From: Citrus sinensis
Taxonomy: Eukaryota > Streptophyta > Magnoliopsida > Sapindales > Rutaceae
Direction: 5' to 3'
Assembly (NCBI RefSeq): GCF_022201045.2
Contig: NC_068558.1
Coordinates: 32,197,501-32,261,500 of the forward strand
Length of the DNA stretch: 64,000 bases
Shown here: one piece after another, positions 36,050 through 46,194 of the stretch
Layout: every line of letters begins with the position of its first letter
How positions within the stretch are numbered: position 1 is the first letter of the stretch
Position numbers and translations under genes: made by a program
Notes under the pieces: model-generated
The model's database searches: none
What the model saw: the letters and a program-made list of their open reading frames with translations, nothing else
Told to the model about the DNA's origin: nothing

Positions 36050-36262
36050 TGTGGGAAAACACCTAGCTATGTTTCACTGTAAATATTGATGCCTTAGATA
36101 GAATATTTTGATAGTTGTCAATCCCTAATTTGTAGGATTTGATTTAGTCTCTAATTTGTAGGGATTTTATTTAGTTTCCTTTCTTGTTGTTTTCTATATG
36201 TATATATTAACCTAGAATTGTATTGTTTGAGATATCAATAAAACATAACAAATTTCTCCACA
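36050..36262 (+). repeat. 3' LTR of copia retrotransposon
   Basis: 213 bp, same length as the 5' LTR, preceded by the purine tract GAGGGGGAG. It has four substitutions relative to the 5' copy and no indels, and is followed by the target duplication CTTCA. Confidence 0.95.
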
Positions 36263-36365
36263 CTTCATCATGTAATTCGACCCTTTTGTCATTTATAAAT
36301 TGTATAGTTTTATTCATTTATGTTGTTGATATGCATTGTATCATTTATATTGTTAATATGCAAGT

Positions 36366-36600
36366 GTCCCATCCTTGTACTTCTGCGGCATCATGCTGAA
36401 TAACCACCATTCAAGGTCAAAATGATGCTGTCTATTGAAACTAGTGAATAAAAACTGGAATAGTTGCTTCATTGCATGTTTTGGTCATAGTTTAATTTTC
36501 GCAACATTTTTAGGTAAGAACGCCATCAGTATTTTGTACCCTACAAAGACTTTATTTGCAAGCTAGGCACACCTGATATGCTGCAAATTTAGAAATAGAA
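36366..36600 (+). repeat. segment homologous to ankyrin-gene intron (copy 2)
   Basis: Continues the NAC 3' flank after the copia element (which split it at 36263) and matches the ankyrin intron near 40022-40270, with a short deletion where copy 1 has CTATCGACTAGG. It leads directly into the broken ankyrin C-terminal exon at 36739. Confidence 0.75.
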
Positions 36601-36705
36601 TGACGGAGTTGCTTGACTACCAAACTGACCGCTAGGGAATAACATCCATGTCAAGTAAGTATCTCATAGTTTATCATCTCACTATAGAGAAGAATTGTTC
36701 TTGTT

Positions 36706-36721
36706 GGGGGGGGGGGGGGGG
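36706..36721. repeat. G homopolymer (16 bp)
   Basis: A run of 16 G directly before the ankyrin-copy acceptor region (GGAATTCACTTGCAG). The homologous spot at 40360-40386 has no such run, so it is a later expansion. Confidence 0.9.
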
Positions 36722-36738
36722 TGGAATTCACTTGCAGG

Positions 36739-37411
36739 CAATCGAACTATTGCTTGGCCATGTGGCAGATGTTCCACGGGGTTTGGAAGTAAATGCCATA
36801 AACAAGAGCTGACACACTGCACTTGACCTGCTGCTGATTTTCCCAAGTGAAGCTGGAGATAGAGAAATTGAGGACATTCTTCGGAGTGCTGGAGCTATGA
36901 GAGTGATAGATGTCACCTCCCTCTCAACCTTACAATCAAACATCCGTTAACAGTCCTGCATGCAGTTCACTATTGGTTGTAGCTGCTTTGGTGGCTACCA
37001 CAACCTTCCAGTTTGGTGTCAATCCTTGAGGTGGTGTATGGCAAGACAATTATATATCTGACAAAAGCAATAGCACCACCGGCAGCAAAGCACAGAATGC
37101 AGGGCGGTATTTGGGGTTCTAAGAACAAAATTGGATATGGCATCTTTATGTTTTTCAACTCTTTGGGCTTTAAATTGTCTTTTCATATGATCCACATTCT
37201 AACACCCAAGTTTCCCCTGAAGCCCGAGCTTATTTTGTGTTTCCTTGCAATATATACCACCTATGACACTGCAGTAATAGCCATTACACCTGATGGCATG
37301 AGGCTTTTTGTCAATCTAACAACAGCAATCTTGCCTGCAGTTATCGCACTTACAGCTTATTGCCTAACACAGTTCAGAAAGAGGCTTACAGAACGCTCTA
37401 CGAGGCCATAG
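36739..37411 (+). pseudogene. ankyrin-PGG pseudogene, C-terminal copy 2
   Basis: Reads AIELLLGHVADVPRGLEVNA, then a stop inside NKS-HTALDLLLIFPSEAGDREIEDILRSAG. After a deletion it reads LLVVAALVATTTFQFGVNP, then a stop where the PGG motif belongs. A different frame continues IWGSKNKIGYGIFMFFNS and TTYDTAVIAITPDGMRL to 37411. Only the last ankyrin-repeat exon and the PGG membrane region are present. Nothing upstream encodes the ankyrin repeats, since NAC/copia DNA occupies that place. Confidence 0.8.
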
Positions 37412-38019
37412 AGCCATTGAAAACAGAAGAGACAAAACAAAGATTTGGATATTCTAGGTGTGCTTGTTATACTTTTTCATCAGTATTATAGACTGTAGAA
37501 ACAATATTTCAGTGTGGTTTCTGTTTTCCTTTGTTAGCAAGTAGCCTTAGCTCTACTATTATAGAGACATTTATTACGCACATGTAGCAGATAATGTAGA
37601 ATAGTTCCTGCTTAATTCTCAGTTTATTGTTTTATTTTTCTTTTCTTTATGAAACTCATCTATGTAGCAAATCACAGCAATTGAGTTTTCTGATCATTAA
37701 GACTTGTTTATAGGAGATCGATTTGGTAAATTTGAGTGTAAAATCAAGTTGATTCAACATGGCTATTCCTGCAGGCGGCTTCAGTTGGAGGGGTTGAATA
37801 TGGAGGCTACCACTTAAAGTTGAATCAAGATAATATAGTTACTTGTTTCCGATTAAGGTTTCATACATAAATATGAGAATAAGAGAGGTCAGGCGCTTAA
37901 CATCTGATTCTTTGAAGACCAAGCTTTTACAGGGAAGTACATAATTATTTCCCTGCTTTTTAAGCTGCAAACACCATCATATGATCCTTCAAAACATCTA
38001 GGAGTAATAACTACTGCAG
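37412..38019. other. 3' flank of ankyrin copy 2 and start of a third copy's flank
   Basis: The sequence after 37430 (AGATTTGGATATTCTAGG, CATTTATTACGCACATGTAG) matches the 3' flank of the main ankyrin gene near 41130-41260. No separate gene. Confidence 0.5.
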
Positions 38020-38460
38020 ATGGCATGCGGCTTTTTATCATTCTAACTAAAACAATCACGGCTACATTTACCACACATACAGATTAATCGGCAAGAAAAT
38101 GCAGAAAAAAGGCTTATAGAACATGCGATGGATCCACAGAATCATTGAAAACAGAAGGCAGAATACAGATTTGAATATTCTTTATGTGCTCTATTCTTGA
38201 ATACATGGACTCTGTTAAAAGAGCAACTGAAGTGAAGCAACAATTTTTGAGTGTTGCTCTCTATTTTCCATTTTCCAACACCTGGCCTTCACTCCTGATA
38301 TTATGGAGACACTTTCTTATGTACATCTTCCAGATAATTTATAATAGCTTTTACTTAATTCTCTATTTAGAACACCTCAATACCCATGCAGCGTCACCTG
38401 ATATTGTTTTGGTAGGAAGCACTTTTTATTTTATTTTGGTTTTGAAATTGAGTTACTGTA
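38020..38460 (+). pseudogene. ankyrin-PGG remnant, copy 3 (3' end only)
   Basis: GATGGCATGCGGCTTTTTATC and AGAAAAAAGGCTTATAGAAC correspond to the last coding part of the PGG region (GMRLFV...RLTERST in copy 2). The following DNA to about 38460 (AGATTTGAATATTCT, GAGACACTTTCTTATGTAC) matches the 3' flanks of the other copies. It is severely eroded with no frame of any length. Confidence 0.65.
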
Positions 38461-38996
38461 CTTGACCAGTTACACCTATATTTAGCAGAAAAACCTGAGA
38501 AGCCTTTCAATTCAACAATACTACCGTTGCCACATCATGGTCTAATTTATTAAATGGGATGACTAACAATCTTAATTCTCAATGCAATCAATCTCTGCAA
38601 TTAAATTCTACAATTCCTGATGTCAGAACTCAAAATAATAATAATAATAATAAGAGTAAAGACTGATTAACAGGCCACCAACTGCCAGATGATGTAATTG
38701 GTTTATTTACTTATTTTTATGATGAATCTTGCCAACCTTATTCTATGAAATATTTGGCTCTTCACTCGTCAGACGATTGTTTAACATAGCTTGACTTCTT
38801 CTAAACTTTGATTCTCGAGCAAAACAGAGTGTTTATTCAATTTTTTTTTTTTAAAAAAAAAGAAACCAAACAAGTACTACTAAGGTATTCTGAAACAAAA
38901 TAAAGGTTTCATGTCCATAAGAAAATTTTTCTTGGAAAGGCTAAAGAAACTATACCTCCGTGAATTATATCTCCTTTTCTTATTATTTTCACATAT
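38461..38996. other. intergenic, upstream of ankyrin gene remnant
   Basis: AT-rich with an AAT microsatellite at about 38634-38653. No gene seen. Confidence 0.5.
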
Positions 38997-39059
38997 GTGA
39001 AGTCCTGTGTGCCTTACATACTAAGGACAAAACTAAGGCATAGGGCATATTCCACCTCA

Positions 39060-41122
39060 ATGGATAGAAAGCTATTTGAGGCAGCACAAGCAGGAAATGT
39101 CCAAAGCTTGCACCAACTTCTGGGAGAAAATCCCTTGATACTCCATATCTCTGCACTAACTTCAGCAGGAAATCCTGTACATGTTGCTTCGGCATATGGC
39201 CACGTTGATTTTGTAAAGGAGATCATAAACCTGAGACCAGATATGGCTCAGGAAGTGAACCAAGATGGTTTTAGCCCTATGCACATGGCATCATCAATAG
39301 GGCACATTGTAAGGGAGTTACTGAAAGTTGACCGAAAACTTTGTCAGCTACAAGGACCAGAGGCAAAGACTCCCCTGCACTGTGCAGCTATCAAAGGGAG
39401 GTCTCATGCTGTAGCCGAAATGCTTTCAGCTTGTCCAGAATGTGTCGAAGACGTGACCATTCAGCATGATACTGCTTTGCACTTTGCTATTAAGAACAGC
39501 TAGTATGGAGTGATTGCAATTATTGTGGATTGGATTAGAGAGATGAAGAAGGAAGATATTTTCAATATGAGGGATGAGCAAGGAAATACAGTGCTGCACC
39601 TAGCCACCTTGAAGAAACAACGCCAGGCAAGTCCAATCTTATATTTAATCCCGTATTCAATAATTTTCAATCAAGTTAGTTCTTGTTTCTATTGTTTTCA
39701 GATCATTATAAAGGAGTGTTTGACTTTAGACCGTGAGGCCACAGAAAGATCATGTCTTATTAAGCTTCACTAGCCTGGATATCTCTTGAATCTAGAGAAC
39801 CATGTATCTGCAATAAGGTTCCTAATTTGCTTCAATTAGAAATTTCAACTGTAAGTCAGTATGCGGTTAAACTAGTCAAAATCTGTTATAAGATCCTTAC
39901 AGTTTTGTACAGTGGTTTAGAGAATTGATTAGTGTGGATTCAAAATGGTCATAAAGTAAAAGGGAAAAATATGTTTCCTAAGAGCTTGAACTTTCCTCTA
40001 TTTTAAATTTATCCCCCTGAAAGTGCTAAACTCAGTTCAATCCTGTGTTTCTGTGGCATCATGTCGACCAACCACTATTGAAGTTCAAAATGATGTTGTC
40101 TACAGAAACTGGTGAATAAAAAAAGTGGTCACTAAAAAAATATCCTCATTGCATGCTCCAATCTTATTTTAGTTTTAGCAACTTTGTTAGCTGGAAACTC
40201 CATCTATTGACTAGGCTCAGTGTTTCATAACCTAGGACGGGTTGACTTCCAAGTTAGACACACTTCATGTCATGAAAACTTTGAAAATGATTGATATAAC
40301 TGCTAGGAAAGAAAATACATGTCCAGTATCATATGATTTATCTTCCGACTATAAAGAACAATTGAAAACTTGGATTCACTTGCAGGTAATAGAACTCTTA
40401 CTTGGGCATCAAGCCAATGCTTCACAGGGGTTGGAAGTAAATGCCATAAATCATAGCGGTCTCACTGCATTTGACCTGCTGCTGATCTTCCCGAGTGAAG
40501 CTGGAGATAGGGAAATTGAGGAGATCCTTCGGAGTGCTGGAGCTACGGGAATGAGAGATGACAATCAAACATCAGTTGAACAATCTTGCAGTGTCATCGG
40601 CAGAGACAAATCCACTGCGAACAAAAAATGACATGACGGAATTTTTCAAATTTAAAAAGGGAAGAGATTCTCCTGGTGAAACACGCAGTTCACTATTGGT
40701 TGTAGCTGCTTTGGTGGCAACAACAACCTTCCAGTTTTGTGTCAACCCTCCAGGGGGTACATGGCAAGACAATAGCACACCCAGCAGTAAAGCGCACATT
40801 GCAGGGGAGTCTATTTGGGGTTCTACGAACACAATTGCATTTCGCCTTTATATGTTTTTCAACTCTCTGGGCTTTAAATTGCCACTTCAAATGATCAACA
40901 TCCTAACAACCAAGTTTCCTCTGCAGTTTGAGCTTCTTGGCAATGAATTTCACCTATGACACTGCAGTAATAAGCATTGCACCAGATGAGGTGAAGCTTT
41001 TTGTCATTCTAACTATATCAATCTTGCCTCTAGCAATCGGACTTACAGCTTACTGCTTCAGACTACAGCAAAAGAGGCGGCGTACAGAACGCACAGCCAC
41101 TGTGGAGCCACAGAATCAGTGA
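39060..41122 (+). pseudogene. ankyrin-repeat/PGG-domain protein, main copy, disrupted
   Basis: The start is MDRKLFEAAQAGNVQSLHQL, then ankyrin repeats through AGNPVHVASAYGHVDFVKEI, DGFSPMHMASSIGHI, KTPLHCAAIKGRSHAVAEML and HDTALHFAIKNS. A TAG at 39501-39503 follows, directly before the continuing repeat YGVIAIIVDWIREM. A middle exon runs to about 39627, an intron follows, and the last exon starts at about 40386 with VIELLLGHQANASQGLEVNA and SAGAT. A frameshift between about 40555 and 40600 leads into LLVVAALVATTTFQFCVNPPGG, the PGG domain hallmark with membrane segments. A net 11-bp deletion near 40937 shifts frame again before NFTYDTAVISIAPDEVKLF. Family members (BDA1/ACD6-like) are membrane proteins linked to defence signalling. 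Three separate lesions argue for a pseudogene. A sequencing error could explain one but not all. Confidence 0.82.
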
Positions 41123-41892
41123 AAAGAAGAGATTTAATAAAGATTTCGATATTCATATTCTAGGCCTGCTCATTTTACTTCATCAAATGCTATATTCTGA
41201 TAGCTTTAACTCCTGCTATTACATAGACATTTATATTAGGCAGATGTAAATTCCTTGCTCAATTCTTAGTTTTTTTTACTTCCATTTTTGTTCCTTTTCT
41301 GTATGAAACATTGCAACTCACCTACGTAGCCAATTACAGTGCTTAGTCCACCTCTTACTTTTCTGATCCTTAACTTGTCTGTAGGAAATTGAGTTGGTAA
41401 AAACTATGGGTAAAATCTACATTAATTTACAACAGAATGATAGTCAATTTAGCTGGGCCCTAAGTAAATAAACAATCAAAACCTATCCGACAACTCAAAT
41501 ATTTGCTTATAGGAGGAAAGAAACAAATGGGCAAAACTTATGCTGTAGCCTGATGAGGAATTCAAACAGCATCCAGGAAGCCAGCGGCGTAAGTAACTTT
41601 TGAAGATTTACACCAAATTTTGTGGGCAGACTTCAACTCCTTTTGCAGGATAAGGGCAAATGGCAAGCACTCCCTGGATGAAGGTTTCACAGCAAATGCT
41701 CCTCCAAGTTTAAGCGTCTGATGCTGTAGTGTATTAAGCCACTTCACATATTTCTTCAAAACTCTAGCATCTTGGTGCTCGCAAGTCACCTGCAAAGCAA
41801 AGAAAATGAAGTGCAATACCAAAGGTTCTTCATATACTACACCAAATTAATTGATTAAAATACTTGATGTGATGTCATTCTATGATAAAAAA
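41123..41892. other. ankyrin 3' flank and 3' region of the NB-LRR gene
   Basis: On the minus strand a strong 3' splice acceptor (TTTGCTTTGCAG) at about 41791-41802 could join the donor GAAG|GTCAGT at 41917. The spliced frame would then end after GDLRAPRC, making most of 41560-41790 a 3' UTR exon. The minus ORF at 41562-41822 has no recognised domain. Confidence 0.45.
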
Positions 41893-44800
41893 CTAAATAA
41901 TAGAAATCAACTGACCTTCCTCCTCTTGATCGTATATGAATTTCCAATCTACTATAACACAAGGGATGTGAGCAATCTTAGACCATTCTTCTCCTTTATC
42001 CCTTATGCACCCCTTTTTTAGCATCGGACAATCTTCAATTCTTAACTCCAAAAGTGAGGATGGAAGGCCCTCCTTTGGAAATGATGTGAGATTTAGGCAA
42101 CTCTCGAGCCACAAATATTTAAGAGAAGCAAGGCTTTGAAAAGCCATTGAAGATAGGTATTTCAATTTGGACAATTTCCGAAGGTGCAAATGAGTTAGAG
42201 AAGCGGGCAACATGATTGCCGTTTCTTTGTATGGGAAACACTCTGCATCATCACATCTATAAATACAGAGGCGTCTAAGAGAGGTCAGCCTGTGCAATCC
42301 CCACTGGATCAGTGCTCTGTAGATTTTGACTTCTCCAATTACAAGTACTGTAAGATTGATTGGAAAACCTTCCTCTGGAAATGAGACAATACTTGGACAA
42401 TCTTTTATCCATAAATGTTGAAGAGAGTTGAGTCTGTTCATATCATCTGGAAGGGCCATAAGTTCCTTGCATTTGACTATGTAAACATTTGAAATGGTGT
42501 GGGGAAGCCCTCTTTCTGGAAAGGAAACCAGGCTTGGACACTGTGATATACAAATGCTGTGTAAACTTTTAAGATTGTGCAGGCCATCCGGTATTGACTC
42601 CAGCTTTGGGCAGTCACTTATGTTGAGGTCTTCAAGTGCCTCAAGTAACTGGATTGTTGATGATAAGGTTGTGAGCTTGGGGCAACACCTTATACTGAGG
42701 TGTTTCAGTGTCACTGATGATGAAAAAGAAGAAGAAGCATCCTCTTCACCATCGACCAAATGTTGCAAGTTCTTACAATTCTCTATCTCAAGCCTTTTCA
42801 GAGATGAAGGTAGCCTGCTTTTTGCGATGAATGTTAGGGAATCACAATATTTGATAAACAACTTTTCCAACTGTGCATTATTTCCCATAACTTCCTGAGG
42901 TAAGGATTTCAAAGCTCTGCTATTTTCAATTTTGAGATACCGCAGATTATTCATAAGAAAAATTACCTCAGAAAATGATACAAGACTCATGCAATTTTCC
43001 TCTATTGACACGTCTTCGGGAGAGCTGAGTACATGCAACCCCTGTTCTGGCTTGTCAAATTGAAGCCATGACTTGATCTGTTCAGAATTGCCAATTCGCA
43101 AAGTCTCTACTTGCTGAAATCCCTGCTTCAAGAATTTTCCAAACTCCAGAACATTTGAAATAGTCACAGAGGTTGGTAATGACTTGGAGTCCATAGCCGG
43201 AGGATCATTAAATATCATCCCTTTGCATCCATATATTTGTAATGAACTATTTGAAATAGTCATAGACTCTATCAACTTGCAGTCAATTGGAGTGCTGCAT
43301 GTAATTCCTTTGCATTCTTCAATTTCTAATCTGCAGAGCATCGGAAAGCTTGAGAATGGAACTACCAAGTCTGCACATTTACTAATTACTAGTATCTCCA
43401 GTGAAGGAAGAAGCTCCGGCAATTTTCCAGAGAATTTGGGACATTTCAGTATGGAAAGTTCCCGGAGGCTAGAGAATCCAGCAAGAAGACCATTTTCTTT
43501 GGTGTCCCAGCACTCCCATTCTGGCAAATTCTCAAAACGAAGAGTCTCTAATGTTTTAAAAGTATTTAAGATATCCTCTCCATAAAATTCAGAACCTATG
43601 CTTTTTAGTCTTGTCATGCCTTTGATGGTGAGCTGTTTAAGTGATCCCAACATGCTGAGTGAAGGCAATGATGTGCAATTTTGGCAGTTTTCTAATTCAA
43701 GAACCTCCATCTTGGAGAATGATAGATCTCCTATCCACATTGGAAAATTTTCACCGCTGTAGCTTGTGATTGCCAGCTGCTTTAGATTTGTATGCGGTTG
43801 TAGCATGTCAAGCACAGTGTGTTCTTTTGCCACCTCTTCTCGTGAGCTGTCAAACTGAGATCCCCATTGCAGCGATAATGCTTGTAGATTCTGCTTCTCA
43901 CATAACATAGCTTCTCCTGCTTCACGTAAATCATTCACATTTTGTAATCCTGAGATACAAAGTTCTCCATGGAGAAACTTTAAATTCTTCAAGTCCTTCA
44001 AACCAGATCCAGTATCCTTGCCCACAATAAAATTTGATAATGTCTGCAGATGCTTCAACTTCTCCATTCCATATGGCATCCCTTCAAGTGAATTTGCACC
44101 TTCTATATCAAGATGACGCAAATTAATCAAGTTCCACATCTTGGATGGCAACCTTGTTAAACGAGAACAATCTCTTAGGATCAAGACTCGTAAGTGCATT
44201 AGTGAGCTCGTTGACTCAGGTAAACTTCTGATCTGAGTACCAGCAACATTTAGGTACCTTAAAAGTTTCAATTCTTTAATTGAATTAGGCAATTGAGTGA
44301 CATAATATCCCTCTAAAGATAGCACCCTCAACTTTTTGAACTTTGGCAGCATATCAGACAGAAGCACATTAGTTATGTAACTAGTATCAGTGCCACCTCT
44401 TATAAACACAGGCAAGAATGTTCTCAAATGTGGAACTTCATACAAACTCTCGAATCTACTTTTACTATCAAAGTGGCCACGAGTGTAAGAGGAATGACGA
44501 ACCCTTTCAAATCTTCTTGACAGCTTATTGGCCTCTTCTAACATGCAAATGCTTTCTCCGGATACCAATTGAGCAAGATCATGGACAAGGTCGTGCATTA
44601 CAAATTTAGAACCATCACCACTTGATTGTTGAAAAATTGACCTTGACACTAAATCATGAAAGCACTCACTACCCCAATCTTCTAACTGCTTATTGTTTCT
44701 TGGTTGTTGAATAATACCTTCAGCCATCCATAAGAAAACCAATTCTTTCTCCTTCAATTCATAATCTTTGGGGAAAATTGCACAGTAAGCAAAACATCTC

Positions 44801-46119
44801 TTTAAATGTGAAGGAAGATAATGATAACTCAACTTTAAAACAGGTAGAATACCACTTTGCTCAGGCAAATCCCATATATTGCTGTTCAATATATCTTCCC
44901 ACGCATTGTCTCCATGCTTAGTGCGTAGAAGGCCACCAAGAGTCTTTGCAGCCAGGGGCAAGCCTCTGCATTTTTGAACAACTTTCTTATGAAATAATCC
45001 TGAAATTCGCTGCACATGGATATGATCTCTAGTGTCAAATGCATGGTTCATGAACACAAACCAGCAATCATCATCAGATAGAAGACTTAAGTTATAATGT
45101 TCAACTGGTCCCATTGTTGATGCAACATGTGAATGGCGTGTGGTGACGATTATCTTACTGTTTGGTGCAGCAGCCAGGAAGGGGGCTTTCAGGTCTTCCC
45201 ACAGGCTATAGTTCTCGTTCCATACATCATCTAAGACTAGCAAGAACTTTTTGCCATCCAGTGCCTTTTGCAATTGAACCTGCACTTCATTTAAAGCCTT
45301 CAAGTCACAAGGCTTGCAAGTGATTGACTCGAGAAGTGCCATTGAGATGCTCAGAACATCAAATTCATCAGAGACACAAACCCAAGCTTTTATGTCGAAC
45401 TTGATATCTGAGACAGCCTTGTCGTTGTAGACCTCCCGAGAAAGCGTTGTTTTTCCAATTCCTGCCATGCCGACAATGGGTATTACACGAAACATGGAAT
45501 CAATTGGATCATCGCTTAACACCATATCAAGTATTTTGGCCTTATCTTCGTCTCTTCCGTAGACAGCACGTTCCGTCCGCACACTTGAGCTGGGTGGTCT
45601 TTGCTGTGCAGCAATAGCTGATGAAGCCCCTCCAGGAGTCAACTGCAACCCCAGCTCAAATCTTTGTTTCCAGAGTTCTTCCAAGCGGCATGTGATGTCT
45701 TTAACCTTGGACCGCATACTGGAATTGAACCCAATTGTGCTTGGACTGAAACAATTGAAACAAGCTACAGGGAAGATGTTCCGAAATCTGCTAGCTGTAG
45801 GCTGATTATCAGGATCCTCTGCCATCAACCTATGCTCCAAAGCTTGAGTGGCGAACTCATCAAGGATGTCTTCGGCATCATACGCCAAGTCTCGGAGATC
45901 GTCCAGCCAGATTTTCACAGCCTCATCAGTCAGTTGCTTCTCCTCTGCGTCGCCCAGCACAGCCTGGATCATCTTCAGTTTTTGTTCCCACTTTTTGAGC
46001 TGATCGGAATCAACTCCGCCTTGGAATTGACGGACAAAGTTGAGGAAATCAGTGGAAGCCAATCTGTCAAACAACGACTGAAAGAAAGCTGACAGTAAGA
46101 TCTCTCCCACAACAACCAT
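41893..46119 (-). CDS. CC-NB-LRR disease resistance protein (RPP13-like)
   Basis: An uninterrupted frame of 1,408 residues from the ATG at 46119. The coiled-coil domain has LRDLAYDAEDILDEFAT. The NB-ARC domain has the P-loop GMAGIGKTT, RNBS-A (FDIKAWVCVSDEFDV), kinase-2 (KKFLLVLDDVW), RNBS-B (SKIIVTTRH), GLPL (CRGLPLAAK), RNBS-D (CFAYCAIFPKDYE) and MHD (VMHDLVHDLAQ). About 800 residues of irregular leucine-rich repeats follow, with the C-x-x-L/P style CPKLxxLPS. All key nucleotide-binding residues are intact, so the protein should be able to switch ATP/ADP. It would act as an intracellular immune receptor for a pathogen effector; the ligand cannot be told from sequence. An in-frame ATG at 46194 would add 25 hydrophobic residues, but MVVVGEILLSAFFQSLFDRL is the usual start of this family. 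A downstream intron (41917 to about 41790) could replace the last residues. Confidence 0.93.
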   Translation of the reverse strand: MVVVGEILLSAFFQSLFDRLASTDFLNFVRQFQGGVDSDQLKKWEQKLKMIQAVLGDAEEKQLTDEAVKIWLDDLRDLAYDAEDILDEFATQALEHRLMAEDPDNQPTASRFRNIFPVACFNCFSPSTIGFNSSMRSKVKDITCRLEELWKQRFELGLQLTPGGASSAIAAQQRPPSSSVRTERAVYGRDEDKAKILDMVLSDDPIDSMFRVIPIVGMAGIGKTTLSREVYNDKAVSDIKFDIKAWVCVSDEFDVLSISMALLESITCKPCDLKALNEVQVQLQKALDGKKFLLVLDDVWNENYSLWEDLKAPFLAAAPNSKIIVTTRHSHVASTMGPVEHYNLSLLSDDDCWFVFMNHAFDTRDHIHVQRISGLFHKKVVQKCRGLPLAAKTLGGLLRTKHGDNAWEDILNSNIWDLPEQSGILPVLKLSYHYLPSHLKRCFAYCAIFPKDYELKEKELVFLWMAEGIIQQPRNNKQLEDWGSECFHDLVSRSIFQQSSGDGSKFVMHDLVHDLAQLVSGESICMLEEANKLSRRFERVRHSSYTRGHFDSKSRFESLYEVPHLRTFLPVFIRGGTDTSYITNVLLSDMLPKFKKLRVLSLEGYYVTQLPNSIKELKLLRYLNVAGTQIRSLPESTSSLMHLRVLILRDCSRLTRLPSKMWNLINLRHLDIEGANSLEGMPYGMEKLKHLQTLSNFIVGKDTGSGLKDLKNLKFLHGELCISGLQNVNDLREAGEAMLCEKQNLQALSLQWGSQFDSSREEVAKEHTVLDMLQPHTNLKQLAITSYSGENFPMWIGDLSFSKMEVLELENCQNCTSLPSLSMLGSLKQLTIKGMTRLKSIGSEFYGEDILNTFKTLETLRFENLPEWECWDTKENGLLAGFSSLRELSILKCPKFSGKLPELLPSLEILVISKCADLVVPFSSFPMLCRLEIEECKGITCSTPIDCKLIESMTISNSSLQIYGCKGMIFNDPPAMDSKSLPTSVTISNVLEFGKFLKQGFQQVETLRIGNSEQIKSWLQFDKPEQGLHVLSSPEDVSIEENCMSLVSFSEVIFLMNNLRYLKIENSRALKSLPQEVMGNNAQLEKLFIKYCDSLTFIAKSRLPSSLKRLEIENCKNLQHLVDGEEDASSSFSSSVTLKHLSIRCCPKLTTLSSTIQLLEALEDLNISDCPKLESIPDGLHNLKSLHSICISQCPSLVSFPERGLPHTISNVYIVKCKELMALPDDMNRLNSLQHLWIKDCPSIVSFPEEGFPINLTVLVIGEVKIYRALIQWGLHRLTSLRRLCIYRCDDAECFPYKETAIMLPASLTHLHLRKLSKLKYLSSMAFQSLASLKYLWLESCLNLTSFPKEGLPSSLLELRIEDCPMLKKGCIRDKGEEWSKIAHIPCVIVDWKFIYDQEEEGQLISII

Positions 46120-46194
46120 GGTTTTGTTCTTTAGAAACAAAAGAATCAAGTTCCGCACAGAGAAGGAAAAGGCAAAAATAAAGATAACAAGCAA

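Larger units (their letters stand above)
31219..36262 (+). mobile_element. Ty1/copia LTR retrotransposon, complete but coding-dead
   Basis: 5,044 bp bounded by 213-bp LTRs, with CTTCA at 31214-31218 and 36263-36267 as a perfect 5-bp target duplication. In copia order: gag (about 31540-32480) with a CX2CX4HX4C knuckle (CTYCKKPRHTRERC); a protease remnant with a DSGA active site (about 32690); GAG-pre-integrase and integrase (32983-34520) with the HHCC region and DDE-type acidic residues; reverse transcriptase with VDDIVVT (to about 35110); RNase H with DADYA and VEAEF-type motifs (35570-36040); a polypurine tract GAGGGGGAG at 36041-36049; and the 3' LTR. Integrase before RT identifies copia rather than gypsy. 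The polyprotein is broken by stops at least near 31634, 32814, 34519, 34592, 34811, 35111, 35246, 35470 and 35593. The element therefore cannot be autonomous. Confidence 0.96.

Noticed and set aside
41562-41822. Minus-strand 86-residue ORF 3' of the NB-LRR as a separate gene
   Set aside because: It begins in intron-like sequence, crosses a good acceptor, resembles no family known to me, and in the spliced NB-LRR frame it is UTR.
46120-46194. NB-LRR start at ATG 46194 with an N-terminal hydrophobic segment
   Set aside because: The family begins at MVVVGEILLSAFFQ; the upstream 25 residues look like translated 5' UTR.
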